A stretch of DNA of 47,671 bases from Clostridia bacterium (GTDB lineage: Bacteria > Bacillota > Clostridia > Saccharofermentanales > Saccharofermentanaceae): NCBI GenBank assembly GCA_016281535.1, contig JAEEIT010000068.1:1-47671 (forward strand), written 5' to 3'. Position numbers and translations under genes: made by a program. The notes under the pieces are model-generated. The model searched no databases, was not told the origin of the DNA, and worked only from the letters and a program-made list of their open reading frames with translations. Shown here piece after piece: positions 15,715-23,764 of this stretch. Position 1 is the stretch's first letter. Every line of letters begins with the position of its first letter.

Positions 15715-17330
15715 CAGACACCGCATACGATATACGTGATCCCTTCTTGTTTATCAACTGACACTTCCGTGCCACCCTTAAACTTCTCTTTTATTTCCTC
15801 GGCAAAAGCACTGTTCACGATTCTGTCTGCCATGATCTTCATGTGAAGTTTCCCTCTTCTCGCGACGTTCACCATGATGTTGCACTCGGTGCCGAGAAGT
15901 TCCAGCGACACGGCGTGGAACACTTCGTACATTCTGATCAGATCTTCGGCCGACACCTCGTCCTTGCCGCTTACCATGACACTGCATTTCGTCTTCGTAA
16001 GCGAGATATAGTACATCGATTCACGAAGCGCATACTCCAGTTCATTTATACTGATATCCGGCGCATTGTGCGCGAGGATCGACAGGTTCGCACGGCGCTT
16101 CACGAATGCACCGAGCACCGCCGCTCTTTTTATCTTCTCGAGATCTTCGTCCTTCCGGATTTCCGAAAGGAGCGCACGGAGTGTTCTTACTTCACTTCGC
16201 ACGGAATCGTAAAGTTCATCGTAAAGACTCATCAGCGAATCAAGTTCTTCCTTCTTACTGTTTGTCTCATGCTCCAGCTCAAGAAGTTCATTCTCATCCG
16301 AGAGTTCTTTCGTCACTTCGAGAAGTGATGCGCGGATCTCGTTGATCTTCGAGATATCGTCCTCCCAGACCACCTTACCGCCGAGTATCTCCTGCGACGT
16401 GATGCGGGAATCGGAGGAAGACTCTGTACTTTCCGGTGACAGTGCTTTGCGCAATGAATCGGCGGTACGATAGACGACCTGATCGTGTGTATCGCTGATG
16501 AATGCATCGAGGTTCGACGCCTGGAAGAGTGTTCCATAGTCGGAGTTCGTCGGAATCAGTCCGATCTGGATACTGCTCTCCCAGAAAACGACAAACAGGA
16601 ACACGAATGCTTCCTGGATGTTGTAGATTTTGGAACCCAGAAGCTTCGGCGCACCGCCGGCGATATAATAGCCCGCGATCATGGAAATGCCCAGGATGAG
16701 TGCCAGTATCGGTATGAACGCGAGGCGCCGGCTCGCGGTAAGGCTGCAGCGGTGCACGAGGAGGATGAATGCCGAGATCACACAGGTCAGCGAGAACACG
16801 ACGATGGCGAAGTACCCTGCACCGTAATTGTACTTAAGCGTTTCACCCACCGGACGATGGATCACGAACACGAAATCATGCATGGAATTCGTAAGCACAC
16901 TGATACAGAAACCGATCCCCACGATCCACAGAAACGTCGTCATCTCGCGCGTGCGTTTCGGATCGTAAATACCCACGCGAAGAGAAATATTGAGCGACAC
17001 CAGCGGAAGCAGGATGATCGGCACATACGTGAGATACTGCAGGAATTCATTCGCAACCGGGAACATCCCGAAGTAATTCCACTTACAGATGCGGATCAGG
17101 AACAAAAGCACAAGCGATGCACACCCGATCAGAAAATGCCTCCGCATCACGGCGCTGATGACACGCTCCCGGATCGACAAATACCATACGACGACGAATC
17201 CCATGTAGGCGAACGAGATAATGTCGTGCGTCTTGCCGGGGATAAACGTGTTCACAAAATTGTAGAGCATGATGAACATGAAGACCGCGACAAAAATCAG
17301 TATTCTTTTCCGTTGCGTTTTACTGATCAT
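15714..17330 (-). CDS. 7TM sensor-like protein lacking a recognisable kinase ATPase domain
   Basis: A 538-residue protein. The first 255 residues contain seven or eight hydrophobic helices, matching the histidine-kinase N-terminal 7TM sensor type. A PAS-like region (about 255-330), a long coiled coil (about 335-395, ELSDENELLELEHETNSKK) and a helical segment KIKRAAVLGAFVKRRANLSILA (395-420) follow. The C-terminal 120 residues occupy the place of an ATPase domain, but I see no N-box Asn, DxG or GxG motifs. It may therefore be a pseudokinase or a signal partner for the kinase whose start overlaps its stop. GAGGT lies 5 nt before the ATG. First gene of the three-gene signalling operon. Confidence 0.78.
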   Translation of the reverse strand: MISKTQRKRILIFVAVFMFIMLYNFVNTFIPGKTHDIISFAYMGFVVVWYLSIRERVISAVMRRHFLIGCASLVLLFLIRICKWNYFGMFPVANEFLQYLTYVPIILLPLVSLNISLRVGIYDPKRTREMTTFLWIVGIGFCISVLTNSMHDFVFVIHRPVGETLKYNYGAGYFAIVVFSLTCVISAFILLVHRCSLTASRRLAFIPILALILGISMIAGYYIAGGAPKLLGSKIYNIQEAFVFLFVVFWESSIQIGLIPTNSDYGTLFQASNLDAFISDTHDQVVYRTADSLRKALSPESTESSSDSRITSQEILGGKVVWEDDISKINEIRASLLEVTKELSDENELLELEHETNSKKEELDSLMSLYDELYDSVRSEVRTLRALLSEIRKDEDLEKIKRAAVLGAFVKRRANLSILAHNAPDISINELEYALRESMYYISLTKTKCSVMVSGKDEVSAEDLIRMYEVFHAVSLELLGTECNIMVNVARRGKLHMKIMADRIVNSAFAEEIKEKFKGGTEVSVDKQEGITYIVCGV

Positions 17331-17390
17331 ACTTACCTCGTTTATCCATCACGGTTCGATTGTACTACTTACCCACTTTCCTGTCACGGA

Positions 17391-17412
17391 TCCGATATGA
17401 CAGATGTGACAG
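17391..17412. other. 7-bp inverted repeat upstream of the signalling operon
   Basis: CTGTCAC (17391-17397) and GTGACAG (17406-17412) are perfect arms around an 8-nt spacer. They lie 60-80 bp upstream of the 7TM gene start and downstream of the HEAT lipoprotein gene. A regulator site is plausible; a T-tract is missing, so termination is less likely. Confidence 0.35.
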
Positions 17413-17490
17413 CCGGGCTGAACCGACTGCCACATCCGTTTCTCCACATGTTCACGTTCAGGAGGTCACATGTTCATCGATATTCATTTC

Positions 17491-18765
17491 TCAGGCGGAT
17501 GCTGCCGTCTTCTCAGCCAGTTCATCCTTATACTTGTTGTACTGGTCTGTGACCTTCTGCTCGCCGAGGGCTTCCACGACTGCCTCAAGGGATTCATACT
17601 TCTCCGGGCACAGCACCATGACTGCCTTCATGGCCGGACCCTTGCCGAGCCAGTTCATTTCCGGGTCTGCGATGAGGTCTGCCATGACGGCGGTAAACTC
17701 ATCTGCATTGAAGTATGTCGCATTCTCGTACCAGTTGTTCTCCACGATCTGCTTTTCAGAGATGACATTGAATCCGGAGATGCCGTTCCAAACCGGAACG
17801 TCGCCGTTACGCGGGGTTTTCGAATAGTAGTCGAGAGTCGCTCTGTACGCCGCTTCGCTTGTGTGCTCATGGGTAGGATAGTCCAGCCACATGTAAGCAA
17901 GACCGCGGAGTGCATCGCCGTGGATCTTCGCGTCCGCTTCATTATTCAGAATCTCAACGATCGGCTCGACGACCGCATCGTCGTGAAGCTTGCCGGCGTA
18001 CATCGCCGCATGTGCGCGGACATCCTGATCCTCGTCCTTCATCATTTCGATAATTCTCTCGACTGCACCGTCGACACCGATGGACCAGCTGTTACCGATG
18101 GCCATGGCCGCTCTGCATCTGATCTTCGGGCTCGGATGCTCGGACATCTTGAAGATAAATTCCGCCACCTTCGGATCGTTCTTCATCGAATTCATCAGTC
18201 CATCTGTCGCGTTGAACAGGCAGTAGTCATCCGTCTCCGTTTCGAGCTTCGTAAGCACGGACTGAATGTCTTTGTCCGATGCGCCGAAAAGACTCGCGAT
18301 CCCGGTGTATCCGAGGGCTCTTACCTGCGGATATTCGCTGTCGAGGAGCCGCTCGACAAGGTTATTGAGCGTGCCGCCCTTCGTCATCTTGATCGCCTGC
18401 CGCGTGATGCTGTCCGTGTTCGTCAGCACCATCTCATCGTAATCGATATCAACGAAACGGTAGGTCTCGAGGAGCCAGAAATACTCGTCATCCGTAATCT
18501 TCTCGACGTCTGCGATCTCCGCCATCTCGAGGAGCTCCTCCGCCGTCATGGCATCGTACTTCTCTTTCGTGAGGCCTTCCTCCACCGGCTCGGTGCTCTC
18601 TTCCGTCGTCGGTTCTGCGGTGGTGGTATCCTCCGTTGCTTCCGTCTTCGGTTTCGTCGTATCCGGTGACTTCGTTTCTTTCGTTGTCTCATCCTTCTTT
18701 CCGCAAGCGGCCAGAGAGGCGACCATCGAAAGCATCAGAACGGTTGCTATCAGTCTCTTCTTCAT
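17491..18765 (-). CDS. HEAT-repeat lipoprotein
   Basis: A 424-residue protein with lipoprotein signal MKKRLIATVLML and lipobox L-A-A-C. A Thr/Glu/Lys-rich linker (22-65) follows. Residues 90-300 consist of paired helices with HEAT-like signatures such as DSEYPQVRALGYTGIASLFG, SPKIRCRAAMAIGNSWS, DEDQDVRAHAAMYAGKL and DAKIHGDALRGLAY, the pattern of alpha-solenoid scaffolds. The last 120 residues are a less regular helical domain. Lipid anchoring puts this solenoid outside the cell, where it may bind protein or peptide. AGGAGG lies 8 nt before the start. It is on the same strand as the signalling operon but 160 nt upstream with inverted repeats between, so cotranscription is uncertain. Confidence 0.82.
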   Translation of the reverse strand: MKKRLIATVLMLSMVASLAACGKKDETTKETKSPDTTKPKTEATEDTTTAEPTTEESTEPVEEGLTKEKYDAMTAEELLEMAEIADVEKITDDEYFWLLETYRFVDIDYDEMVLTNTDSITRQAIKMTKGGTLNNLVERLLDSEYPQVRALGYTGIASLFGASDKDIQSVLTKLETETDDYCLFNATDGLMNSMKNDPKVAEFIFKMSEHPSPKIRCRAAMAIGNSWSIGVDGAVERIIEMMKDEDQDVRAHAAMYAGKLHDDAVVEPIVEILNNEADAKIHGDALRGLAYMWLDYPTHEHTSEAAYRATLDYYSKTPRNGDVPVWNGISGFNVISEKQIVENNWYENATYFNADEFTAVMADLIADPEMNWLGKGPAMKAVMVLCPEKYESLEAVVEALGEQKVTDQYNKYKDELAEKTAASA

Positions 18766-18862
18766 ATTCTCTTCCTCCTGTTTTTGTGTTTCTCCTATAC
18801 CGGAAGATTATCATGAAAAACTAACATTTCGCATCGCTATAAATAGCGATTTTGCGCAGCTG

Positions 18863-18891
18863 TTGACAAACATTCGTTCTCTTTTTATAAT
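18863..18891 (+). promoter_or_regulatory. consensus sigma-A promoter
   Basis: TTGACA (18863-18868), 17-nt spacer, TATAAT (18886-18891): perfect match to the vegetative consensus. Transcription should start near 18898, giving a leader of about 45 nt to the DinB-DUF3795 gene at 18944. Confidence 0.85.
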
Positions 18892-18943
18892 GGAGTTGTC
18901 AGTTTGATGGACACTTCCAGGCACGATTGAGGGGGAAAGTAAC

Positions 18944-19999
18944 ATGAATAAAGAATGGTCCGAGATGAATAAGAAGATGCAGACCCTGATCGGAAAAGAG
19001 GCGTCTTTTGCCAAAGGGATCGATGCGCTCATCGAACTGAGAGAATCACTCTTTGAGCAGATCACATCGATCGTGAAGAATTACCCGGCAGAGGCTTTCT
19101 ATCAGATGCCTTTTTCTGGAGCGGAAGGATATCACAGTAAGACCCTCGTCTACTCGATGTGGCATATCTTCCGGATCGAGGATATTGTGGCCCATGAACT
19201 GATCGCGAGGAACAAGCAGGTGCTCTTTACCGGGAGCTTCCTGAAGAAGACGAAGAGCCCGATCATTACTACGGGAAATGAACTTCACGATGAAGGAATC
19301 GCTTCTTTTTCTCGGGAACTGGACACGCAAGAGGTATTCGAGTACTGCCGTGCCGTGAAGAATTCTTCGGATGAGATCCTCCGCAAACTGGCGTATAAGG
19401 ATCTGAAGAGAACTTTTACAGACGAAGATAAGAAACGGATCCTTGATAGCGGAAGCGTCAGCACGGACGAGAGTGCTGTATGGCTGATCGATTACTGGTG
19501 CGAGAAAGATCTGAAGGGACTTCTGAAGATGCCTTTCAGCCGGCACTGGATCATGCATATCGAGGCCATGTGCCGCATCAAGAACAAACTCTGCCAGAAG
19601 GCGAAGAAGGGCGTCGATCAGATCGCCTACTGCGGTCTTTCCTGCGCCCACTGCTTCCTGAAGGATTATTGCGGTTCCTGCAGAACAGCGTATAACACCT
19701 GTTCGTATGCGACATGTTCACCGGACGGGGTGTGCCCGAATGCCGCGTGTTGTAAAGAAAAAGGCCTCGACGGCTGCTACGAATGTGACGAGATCCGGAA
19801 ATGTAAACGCGGTTTCTATGCTCTCGGAAAAGAAGTCCATGCCATTAAGGCCATGTCCCTATTTATCTCCAGCCACGGAAAGAAAGAACTTCAAACGGTT
19901 CTGGAGAATCTCCATAAGAAACAGGAATTCGAGAAAATACAGGAAGTCCTCGGTGACGACATCGATCAGGGCCTTCAGATCCTGGAGGAGAACAGGTAA
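18944..19999 (+). CDS. DinB-like domain fused to a cysteine-rich DUF3795 domain
   Basis: A 351-residue cytoplasmic protein. Residues 1-215 form a helical domain with a DinB-type metal triad: His74 in SMWHIFRIED and His201/His205 in SRHWIMHIEAM. Residues 228-295 are cysteine-rich (YCGLSCAHC, CGSC, CSYATC, CPNAACC, GCYECDE, CKRGFY), the DUF3795 pattern thought to bind zinc or an iron-sulfur cluster. DinB-fold enzymes often use bacillithiol, mycothiol or similar thiols as cofactors and transfer or hydrolyse thiol adducts. The fused cysteine domain may supply or sense thiol or metal. Expressed from a perfect promoter, so probably constitutive at a good level. The start has GAGGGGG about 9 nt upstream. 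Confidence 0.82.
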   Translation: MNKEWSEMNKKMQTLIGKEASFAKGIDALIELRESLFEQITSIVKNYPAEAFYQMPFSGAEGYHSKTLVYSMWHIFRIEDIVAHELIARNKQVLFTGSFLKKTKSPIITTGNELHDEGIASFSRELDTQEVFEYCRAVKNSSDEILRKLAYKDLKRTFTDEDKKRILDSGSVSTDESAVWLIDYWCEKDLKGLLKMPFSRHWIMHIEAMCRIKNKLCQKAKKGVDQIAYCGLSCAHCFLKDYCGSCRTAYNTCSYATCSPDGVCPNAACCKEKGLDGCYECDEIRKCKRGFYALGKEVHAIKAMSLFISSHGKKELQTVLENLHKKQEFEKIQEVLGDDIDQGLQILEENR

Positions 20000-20095
20000 C
20001 GGTAGGCACACCCGACCTTTCCGCCAATTCTCTCTGCGTAAGCGTTATTTACTAGAAGCGTCTTCAACGAGAGTCCCAAGTACGATCCGTATCGG

Positions 20096-20125
20096 AAGCA
20101 GAACTCTCCTGCTTTTGCTTAATTC
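20096..20125 (+). terminator. weak terminator after the DinB-DUF3795 gene
   Basis: AAGCAG (20096-20101) pairs with CTGCTT (20109-20114) around a 7-nt loop, followed by TTGCTTAATT. It lies between the plus-strand gene ending at 19999 and the minus-strand gene ending at 20138. Confidence 0.4.
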
Positions 20126-20137
20126 AATACTTCCTTG

Positions 20138-20707
20138 TCATGAATGGAATACACCGCAGATAAGAAACGCCGCGCAGAAAAGGATCACCGGCACAAGCAG
20201 CAGGCAAATGCCGATCGCCCAGATTCCGTGTGTTTTCCGTCCTCTGATCCGCAGGATCAGGCCGTAGATGATCAGCATGATCCCGGGGATGATCGCGACA
20301 TAAGGGATATTGGCCGACATCATCAGGGTCTCGGAATCCCACTTAAAGCTAAGTAGTATCTCGATGATCGAGAGAAGACATGTGGTCGCGGCGAACGTGT
20401 AGATAATGATCTTGTGCTTCTCTTCGGCCTCGATACTTGCTACGTTCACGACATCCTTTACGATATCTTCCGTTTCCTTAGCAGAGACATTTTCAACGAT
20501 TCTTTCAGATTTCATGAGTTCCATCATGGACACACCCAGCGCATCCGCCAGAGGTTCTAGAGTATTTATATCCGGAAATCCTAATCCTCTTTCCCATCTG
20601 CTGACAGCTTTGTCGGTTACCAGTATTTTTGCAGCCAGATCTTTCTGTGTCATATTCAGTTCTTTTCTTCTTTCAGCTACAAAGCAACCGAATTTGTATG
20701 CATCCAT
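20138..20707 (-). CDS. XRE-family regulator with C-terminal membrane helices
   Basis: A 189-residue protein starting at the ATG 20707 (MDAYKFG), with GGAGGTGAG 7 nt upstream. Residues 5-65 are an XRE helix-turn-helix (RRKELNMTQKDLAAKILVTD then KAVSRWERGLGFPD), a well-known Firmicute form. From about residue 100 there are three hydrophobic segments, so the DNA-binding domain should be tethered to the membrane. Such proteins are often one-component regulators reacting to envelope state or cell-wall-active compounds. No target operon is adjacent on the same strand; the gene may act on its own promoter in the 178-nt gap upstream, where I see no clear palindrome beyond a 5-bp CGTTT/AAACG pair. Confidence 0.85.
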   Translation of the reverse strand: MDAYKFGCFVAERRKELNMTQKDLAAKILVTDKAVSRWERGLGFPDINTLEPLADALGVSMMELMKSERIVENVSAKETEDIVKDVVNVASIEAEEKHKIIIYTFAATTCLLSIIEILLSFKWDSETLMMSANIPYVAIIPGIMLIIYGLILRIRGRKTHGIWAIGICLLLVPVILFCAAFLICGVFHS

Positions 20708-20885
20708 TTTTCTCACCTCCAAATGCACTCTAACCCATCCCGTTCCGAATCACAACCGATGTATCGTTTACCTTCGGAAACGTCTGAAATCAGGGGCATT
20801 CTACGATTCGTTTACTATAGAAGATGTCTGCTTTTCCCACGATTGTCTCTACTTCGTCATATCCGAACGCCAAGTGGAGATTCTC

Positions 20886-21431
20886 TCACCTTTCAATTCT
20901 TATCCAAAACTTATCTTCTGCCATTCTTCCTTCTGTCTTCTCAATGATCAGGATCGGATCGTAGAAAGGGATCCCCAGGCGTTTCAGTTCAAGCTTGATC
21001 TTGTCACGAGTCTCCGGGAAGCAGCGTGATTTCAGAAATTCCTCATAGTCTTCAAACTCTGGTTCCGTGTTCCGGCCAAAGGCACGGAATAATGGATTGT
21101 GAATATAGTTTCTGATCTTAACGATTCTTTTCAGCTCGTCCACGTCAATGACCGTGCAGACCATATCTTCATACATATACCATAAACGAAGTTTCATCCT
21201 GGTTTCCGGAAGTTCCAGTTTCCCGGCGATCTCAGGATGTCTTCGAAGGATCTCCACAAGAGTTACGATCGGTCCTTTTATCGGTTCGTCCTTCATTTCC
21301 CAGTTCTCGACAGTTCTCTTCGAGGCGTTTGCAAATACAGCAAACTCCTTCTGCGTCATATTCAGAAGCTTACGGATCTGTCTCAGATCTTCGCCGGTAA
21401 TCGATTCATTCAGTACATATTTATGGTCCAT
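20886..21431 (-). CDS. XRE-type regulator with conserved C-terminal domain
   Basis: A 181-residue protein starting at the ATG 21431 (MDHKYVLN); GGGAGGG lies 6 nt upstream. Residues 10-70 are a helix-turn-helix (LRQIRKLLNMTQKEFAVFAN then ASKRTVENWEM). The C-terminal part (about 85-181) has a pattern I have seen as conserved in Clostridia regulators: RLWYMYEDMVCTVIDVD, NYIHNPLFRAFGRN, YEEFLKSRCFPETRDKIK and a closing EKTEGRMAEDKFWI. Its biochemical role is not known to me. Comparable regulators sometimes precede HipA-like kinases, but no kinase follows here. No membrane helix, so cytoplasmic. Confidence 0.78.
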   Translation of the reverse strand: MDHKYVLNESITGEDLRQIRKLLNMTQKEFAVFANASKRTVENWEMKDEPIKGPIVTLVEILRRHPEIAGKLELPETRMKLRLWYMYEDMVCTVIDVDELKRIVKIRNYIHNPLFRAFGRNTEPEFEDYEEFLKSRCFPETRDKIKLELKRLGIPFYDPILIIEKTEGRMAEDKFWIRIER

Positions 21432-21507
21432 GAGTAACCCTCCCGAGCTCATTAAACCACATATTTTGTGGCGATTCAACAGCATTTTGCCACATTATTT
21501 GCGGTTT

Positions 21508-21642
21508 TCATTCATCCTGATCGGGAGAGGAGGGTACTTCGATATTGATGACCTTCATATACCTGTCGAGCGCATATTCGCCGTCGTGGGATTCGCCCAG
21601 AAGAAACACGCTCAAATCTGATCCGGGTGTAGTTATCTTCAT
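21508..21642 (-). CDS. possible 44-residue ORF coupled to the GYF membrane protein
   Basis: An ATG at 21642 overlaps the stop of the upstream gene as TAATG, and the frame runs 44 codons to a TGA at 21508. The product starts MKITTPGSDLSVFLLGESHD and is acidic at the C-terminus. The overlap suggests translational coupling, and an AGGA lies 3 nt upstream of the ATG. Composition looks coding, but no family is recognised; it might also be the remnant of a longer gene. Confidence 0.35.
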   Translation of the reverse strand: MKITTPGSDLSVFLLGESHDGEYALDRYMKVINIEVPSSPDQDE

Positions 21643-22400
21643 TATCCTAAAGCAGCCGCAATCGCGGATGTAACAGCATTGATCGCCTCATTTTGACTCT
21701 CTATTTTTTTAGAAGCTTCCCGTTTTTCCCGTTTGACTTCCTCTTTTATTTCCTCTTTTTCCAGCTTCAAAGTAGTATACGAATTAGTCTTGTCAACGAG
21801 TTGCGTAAGACTAAAACCGGCTAAACAAATAGAAATTACACAGAATACGAGTCCGACAATAGCCATTGAATCTTTACGATTCTTAACTATGCTCCCAACA
21901 ACCATAGCGAGGCCAATAATCGCCAAGGCACATCCGACAACCAGTCCACAATACCAAGCCATATACAGATTAAGATCGTGTTCTATGCTACTGCTGGTCA
22001 CCCAACGCATAGAATCCACATCTATTTCAAATGGTAGGAATTGTATTACAAAAAGGCATATCGTTCCGAGCAGTGCCAGAACAAATCCAACTATAGATAC
22101 CGCACTGATTCCCGATTGGGGAACATCTCTACCGGCACTTGTGTTTTCACTATGCGTCGTTGTTGGGACAGGAGTACTCTGAACAGGTGGTGTAACAGGG
22201 GTACTCTGCGCGGATCCAAACTGGACATCTTGAAAATCAGGAGAAGTTTGAATCTTTATATATGCCTGTGATACAGGATCCCAAAGCAAGGTATCAGCGT
22301 TAATGGTTCCGTTCTGTATCATCTGAAGAAGTACGTTACGAGGATACGGTCCAGATGGTTGGTTATTTCCGTTTAGTACAACAAAATAAGTATTTTCCAT
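21642..22400 (-). CDS. GYF_2-domain membrane protein
   Basis: A 252-residue protein. Residues 4-52 match the GYF_2 pattern (YFVVLNGNNQPSGPYPRNVL with later MIQNGTINADTLLW), a small fold that in bacteria usually sits at the cytoplasmic N-terminus of membrane proteins. A Thr/Pro/Ser linker (60-95) precedes three hydrophobic segments (about 100-120, 150-170 and 180-200), then a charged helical tail (KLEKEEIKEEVKREKREASK) and an Ala-rich end. The membrane part resembles DUF4190-like proteins. GAGGAGG lies 6 nt before the ATG. The gene is AT-richer than its neighbours. Function unknown; GYF domains bind proline-rich peptides in eukaryotes, which may not hold here. Confidence 0.72.
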   Translation of the reverse strand: MENTYFVVLNGNNQPSGPYPRNVLLQMIQNGTINADTLLWDPVSQAYIKIQTSPDFQDVQFGSAQSTPVTPPVQSTPVPTTTHSENTSAGRDVPQSGISAVSIVGFVLALLGTICLFVIQFLPFEIDVDSMRWVTSSSIEHDLNLYMAWYCGLVVGCALAIIGLAMVVGSIVKNRKDSMAIVGLVFCVISICLAGFSLTQLVDKTNSYTTLKLEKEEIKEEVKREKREASKKIESQNEAINAVTSAIAAALG

Positions 22401-22464
22401 AAGATCCTCCTCTATTCAGATAAAGCTTCTACAATTACAGTTATTTAAGTTTTCAAAGAGAGGA

Positions 22465-22492
22465 TTAGTAAGCCCTGACAAGGGCTTACTAA
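22465..22492. terminator. perfect 12-bp hairpin
   Basis: TTAGTAAGCCCT (22465-22476) and AGGGCTTACTAA (22481-22492) are perfect arms with a GACA tetraloop, free energy clearly favourable. It lies 65 bp upstream of the GYF gene. It could terminate minus-strand transcripts coming from the AraC gene, although the T-tract is weak. Confidence 0.55.
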
Positions 22493-22561
22493 ATCTGTTA
22501 TTCGTAGGATAACAGGAGATGCTCACAAAAAGACAAGCGGAGCGCTCCTTGGTCAAAGAAA

Positions 22562-22666
22562 TGGTCCATGTAAAACGTTTCAACATTGACCATTACATAA
22601 ACTTTTGCCATTATTCCAAGTAGTGGTCCATGTAAAACGTTTCAACATTGACCATTACATGGACCA
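22562..22666. repeat. two perfect 37-bp direct repeats, each with an AAACGTTT core; second copy ends in a 12-bp inverted repeat
   Basis: Copies at 22562-22598 and 22624-22660 are identical over 37 bp and are separated by 25 bp (62-bp period). Within each, GTAAAACGTTTCAAC resembles the pseudo-palindromic, CG-centred operators of LacI-family repressors. The second copy continues into GGACCA, so TGGTCCATGTAA (22624-22635) pairs with TTACATGGACCA (22655-22666); the first copy has only the inner part of that arm. The gap 22401-22814 (414 nt) holds no convincing protein gene; it contains this repeat, three other hairpins and a GGAGCGCTCC palindrome at 22539-22548. Confidence 0.75.
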
Positions 22667-22710
22667 GATATGGAGTGCTGAAGAAAGGGGCCATCTCATT
22701 TGTGAAGTGA

Positions 22711-22743
22711 ACCCCCCAAAGTTGTTGTCCAACTTCAGGGGGT
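22711..22743. other. hairpin resembling an IS3-type terminal repeat remnant
   Basis: CCCCC (22713-22717) pairs with GGGGG (22738-22742), and AAGTTG (22719-22724) with CAACTT (22730-22735), around TTGTC. The motif GTTGTCCAACTT next to a run of G resembles ends of IS3/IS150-group elements as I remember them. No transposase is present, so this is at most a scar. Confidence 0.3.
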
Positions 22744-22750
22744 CATTTGC

Positions 22751-22802
22751 ATGCTTCTTCGACAGCGCCTTTGCTTTAGCAAACAGCGCGGAGAAGAAGC
22801 AT
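22751..22802. other. 52-nt nested hairpin next to the AraC gene end
   Basis: ATGCTTCTTC (22751-22760) pairs with GAAGAAGCAT (22793-22802), GCGC (22765-22768) with GCGC (22786-22789), and TTTGC (22770-22774) with GCAAA (22779-22783) closing a TTTA loop. It begins 12 nt after the AraC stop codon on the minus strand. A terminator is unlikely because no T-run follows; a structured 3' end or element scar is possible. Confidence 0.4.
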
Positions 22803-22814
22803 ACACGACCTCAT

Positions 22815-23687
22815 TCACGACTTCTTCACCGGCACAAGCTCGATATAGCCGCGCTCGCCTCTAGGCTCGAGCTGGATACGCGGGTTCTTATCATCCCAGG
22901 TATATCCGATGAACTCCGGATCATACTTCTTCTCCGCATCCCAGATCTCCGTGATCGCAGATACATAATCCTCTTCTTTGAAGGGCTCTCCGCGGAAAAG
23001 CAGGTAGGTCGCCGCAGGAAGATCGATGATTTCGAATCCTTCCGGAACCGGTCCGGAATAATCCGTCTCTACCTCAACACCCTGCACATACTCGTTCGTC
23101 ACCGGCTTTCTCAAGTGTTCCGGCAGCCACAGGCAGACCGGTTCGCCGCTGATGGACTTGATGCTCGTAAGAAGACCCCATACATCACAGCCGACTTCTT
23201 TACAGTAGCTCCAGTATTCGTTCGCCTTGATCCCTCTCTTGATAATGACCTTTCTTTCTGGTTTCTCGATCACCTGGATAAAAACATTTCTGATCTCACT
23301 CATACTATTCACATTCCTTTCATTTTCCATGATCAACGAAGGAGTGAAGAGCCAGATGGGAACCGGGCTGGTGGAGTACTCTTTCGGATTACAGCCGAAC
23401 TCACGTCTGAATGCGCGCTGATATCCGTCAACACTTCCGAATCCCATACTGATGGCCACATCGAGGACAGATATATTCTCATCTCTCAGCCGCAGGGCCG
23501 ACTTCGACAGTTTCAAGCGTCTGATATAGACTGCCGGCGTCATATTCAGATGCTCCATGAAGAGCCGTCTTGCGTACCAGGGGGAGAACGAAGATGCCGC
23601 TGCAAGGTCTGCTAAAGTGATCTCATCTTGGATGTGATCACGGATATAATCCTGCATGGACCGTACCGCCTCTTTATGTTCATCCAC
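22815..23687 (-). CDS. AraC-family regulator with GyrI-like effector domain
   Basis: A protein of about 290 residues. Two helix-turn-helix motifs of the AraC type fill the first 105 residues (ITLADLAAASSFSPWYARRL and ISVLDVAISMGFGSVDGYQR, then FRREFGCNPKEY). The second half (about 120-285) matches a GyrI-like/effector-binding domain, as in Rob and SoxS-related activators that bind small hydrophobic or cationic compounds. I chose the GTG at 23687, which is 5-9 nt after AAAGGAGGTGA; the in-frame GTG at 23696 overlaps that site. Likely role: activation of efflux or detoxification genes in response to a bound ligand. No obvious target is next to it. Confidence 0.9.
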   Translation of the reverse strand: MDEHKEAVRSMQDYIRDHIQDEITLADLAAASSFSPWYARRLFMEHLNMTPAVYIRRLKLSKSALRLRDENISVLDVAISMGFGSVDGYQRAFRREFGCNPKEYSTSPVPIWLFTPSLIMENERNVNSMSEIRNVFIQVIEKPERKVIIKRGIKANEYWSYCKEVGCDVWGLLTSIKSISGEPVCLWLPEHLRKPVTNEYVQGVEVETDYSGPVPEGFEIIDLPAATYLLFRGEPFKEEDYVSAITEIWDAEKKYDPEFIGYTWDDKNPRIQLEPRGERGYIELVPVKKS

Positions 23688-23764
23688 TTGGCTCACCTCC
23701 TTTGTGAGCTCATCTTAACTGAAAGAGTCATTTGGATTCTCGACTTTTTTGGCTCAGATAAGAT

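Noticed and set aside
16485-17552. Long plus-strand frame opposite the 7TM gene
   Set aside because: Product is rich in His, Asp and Arg with no membrane or domain pattern, as expected for the complement of a hydrophobic protein gene.
22562-22660. Mini CRISPR array (two 37-bp repeats with a 25-bp spacer)
   Set aside because: Only two copies, spacer too short, the repeat carries a longer inverted repeat extending outside the unit, and no cas gene is within the window.
22605-23615. Plus-strand 336-codon frame over the repeat cluster and AraC gene
   Set aside because: Complement of the AraC/GyrI frame with no own ribosome binding site or domains.
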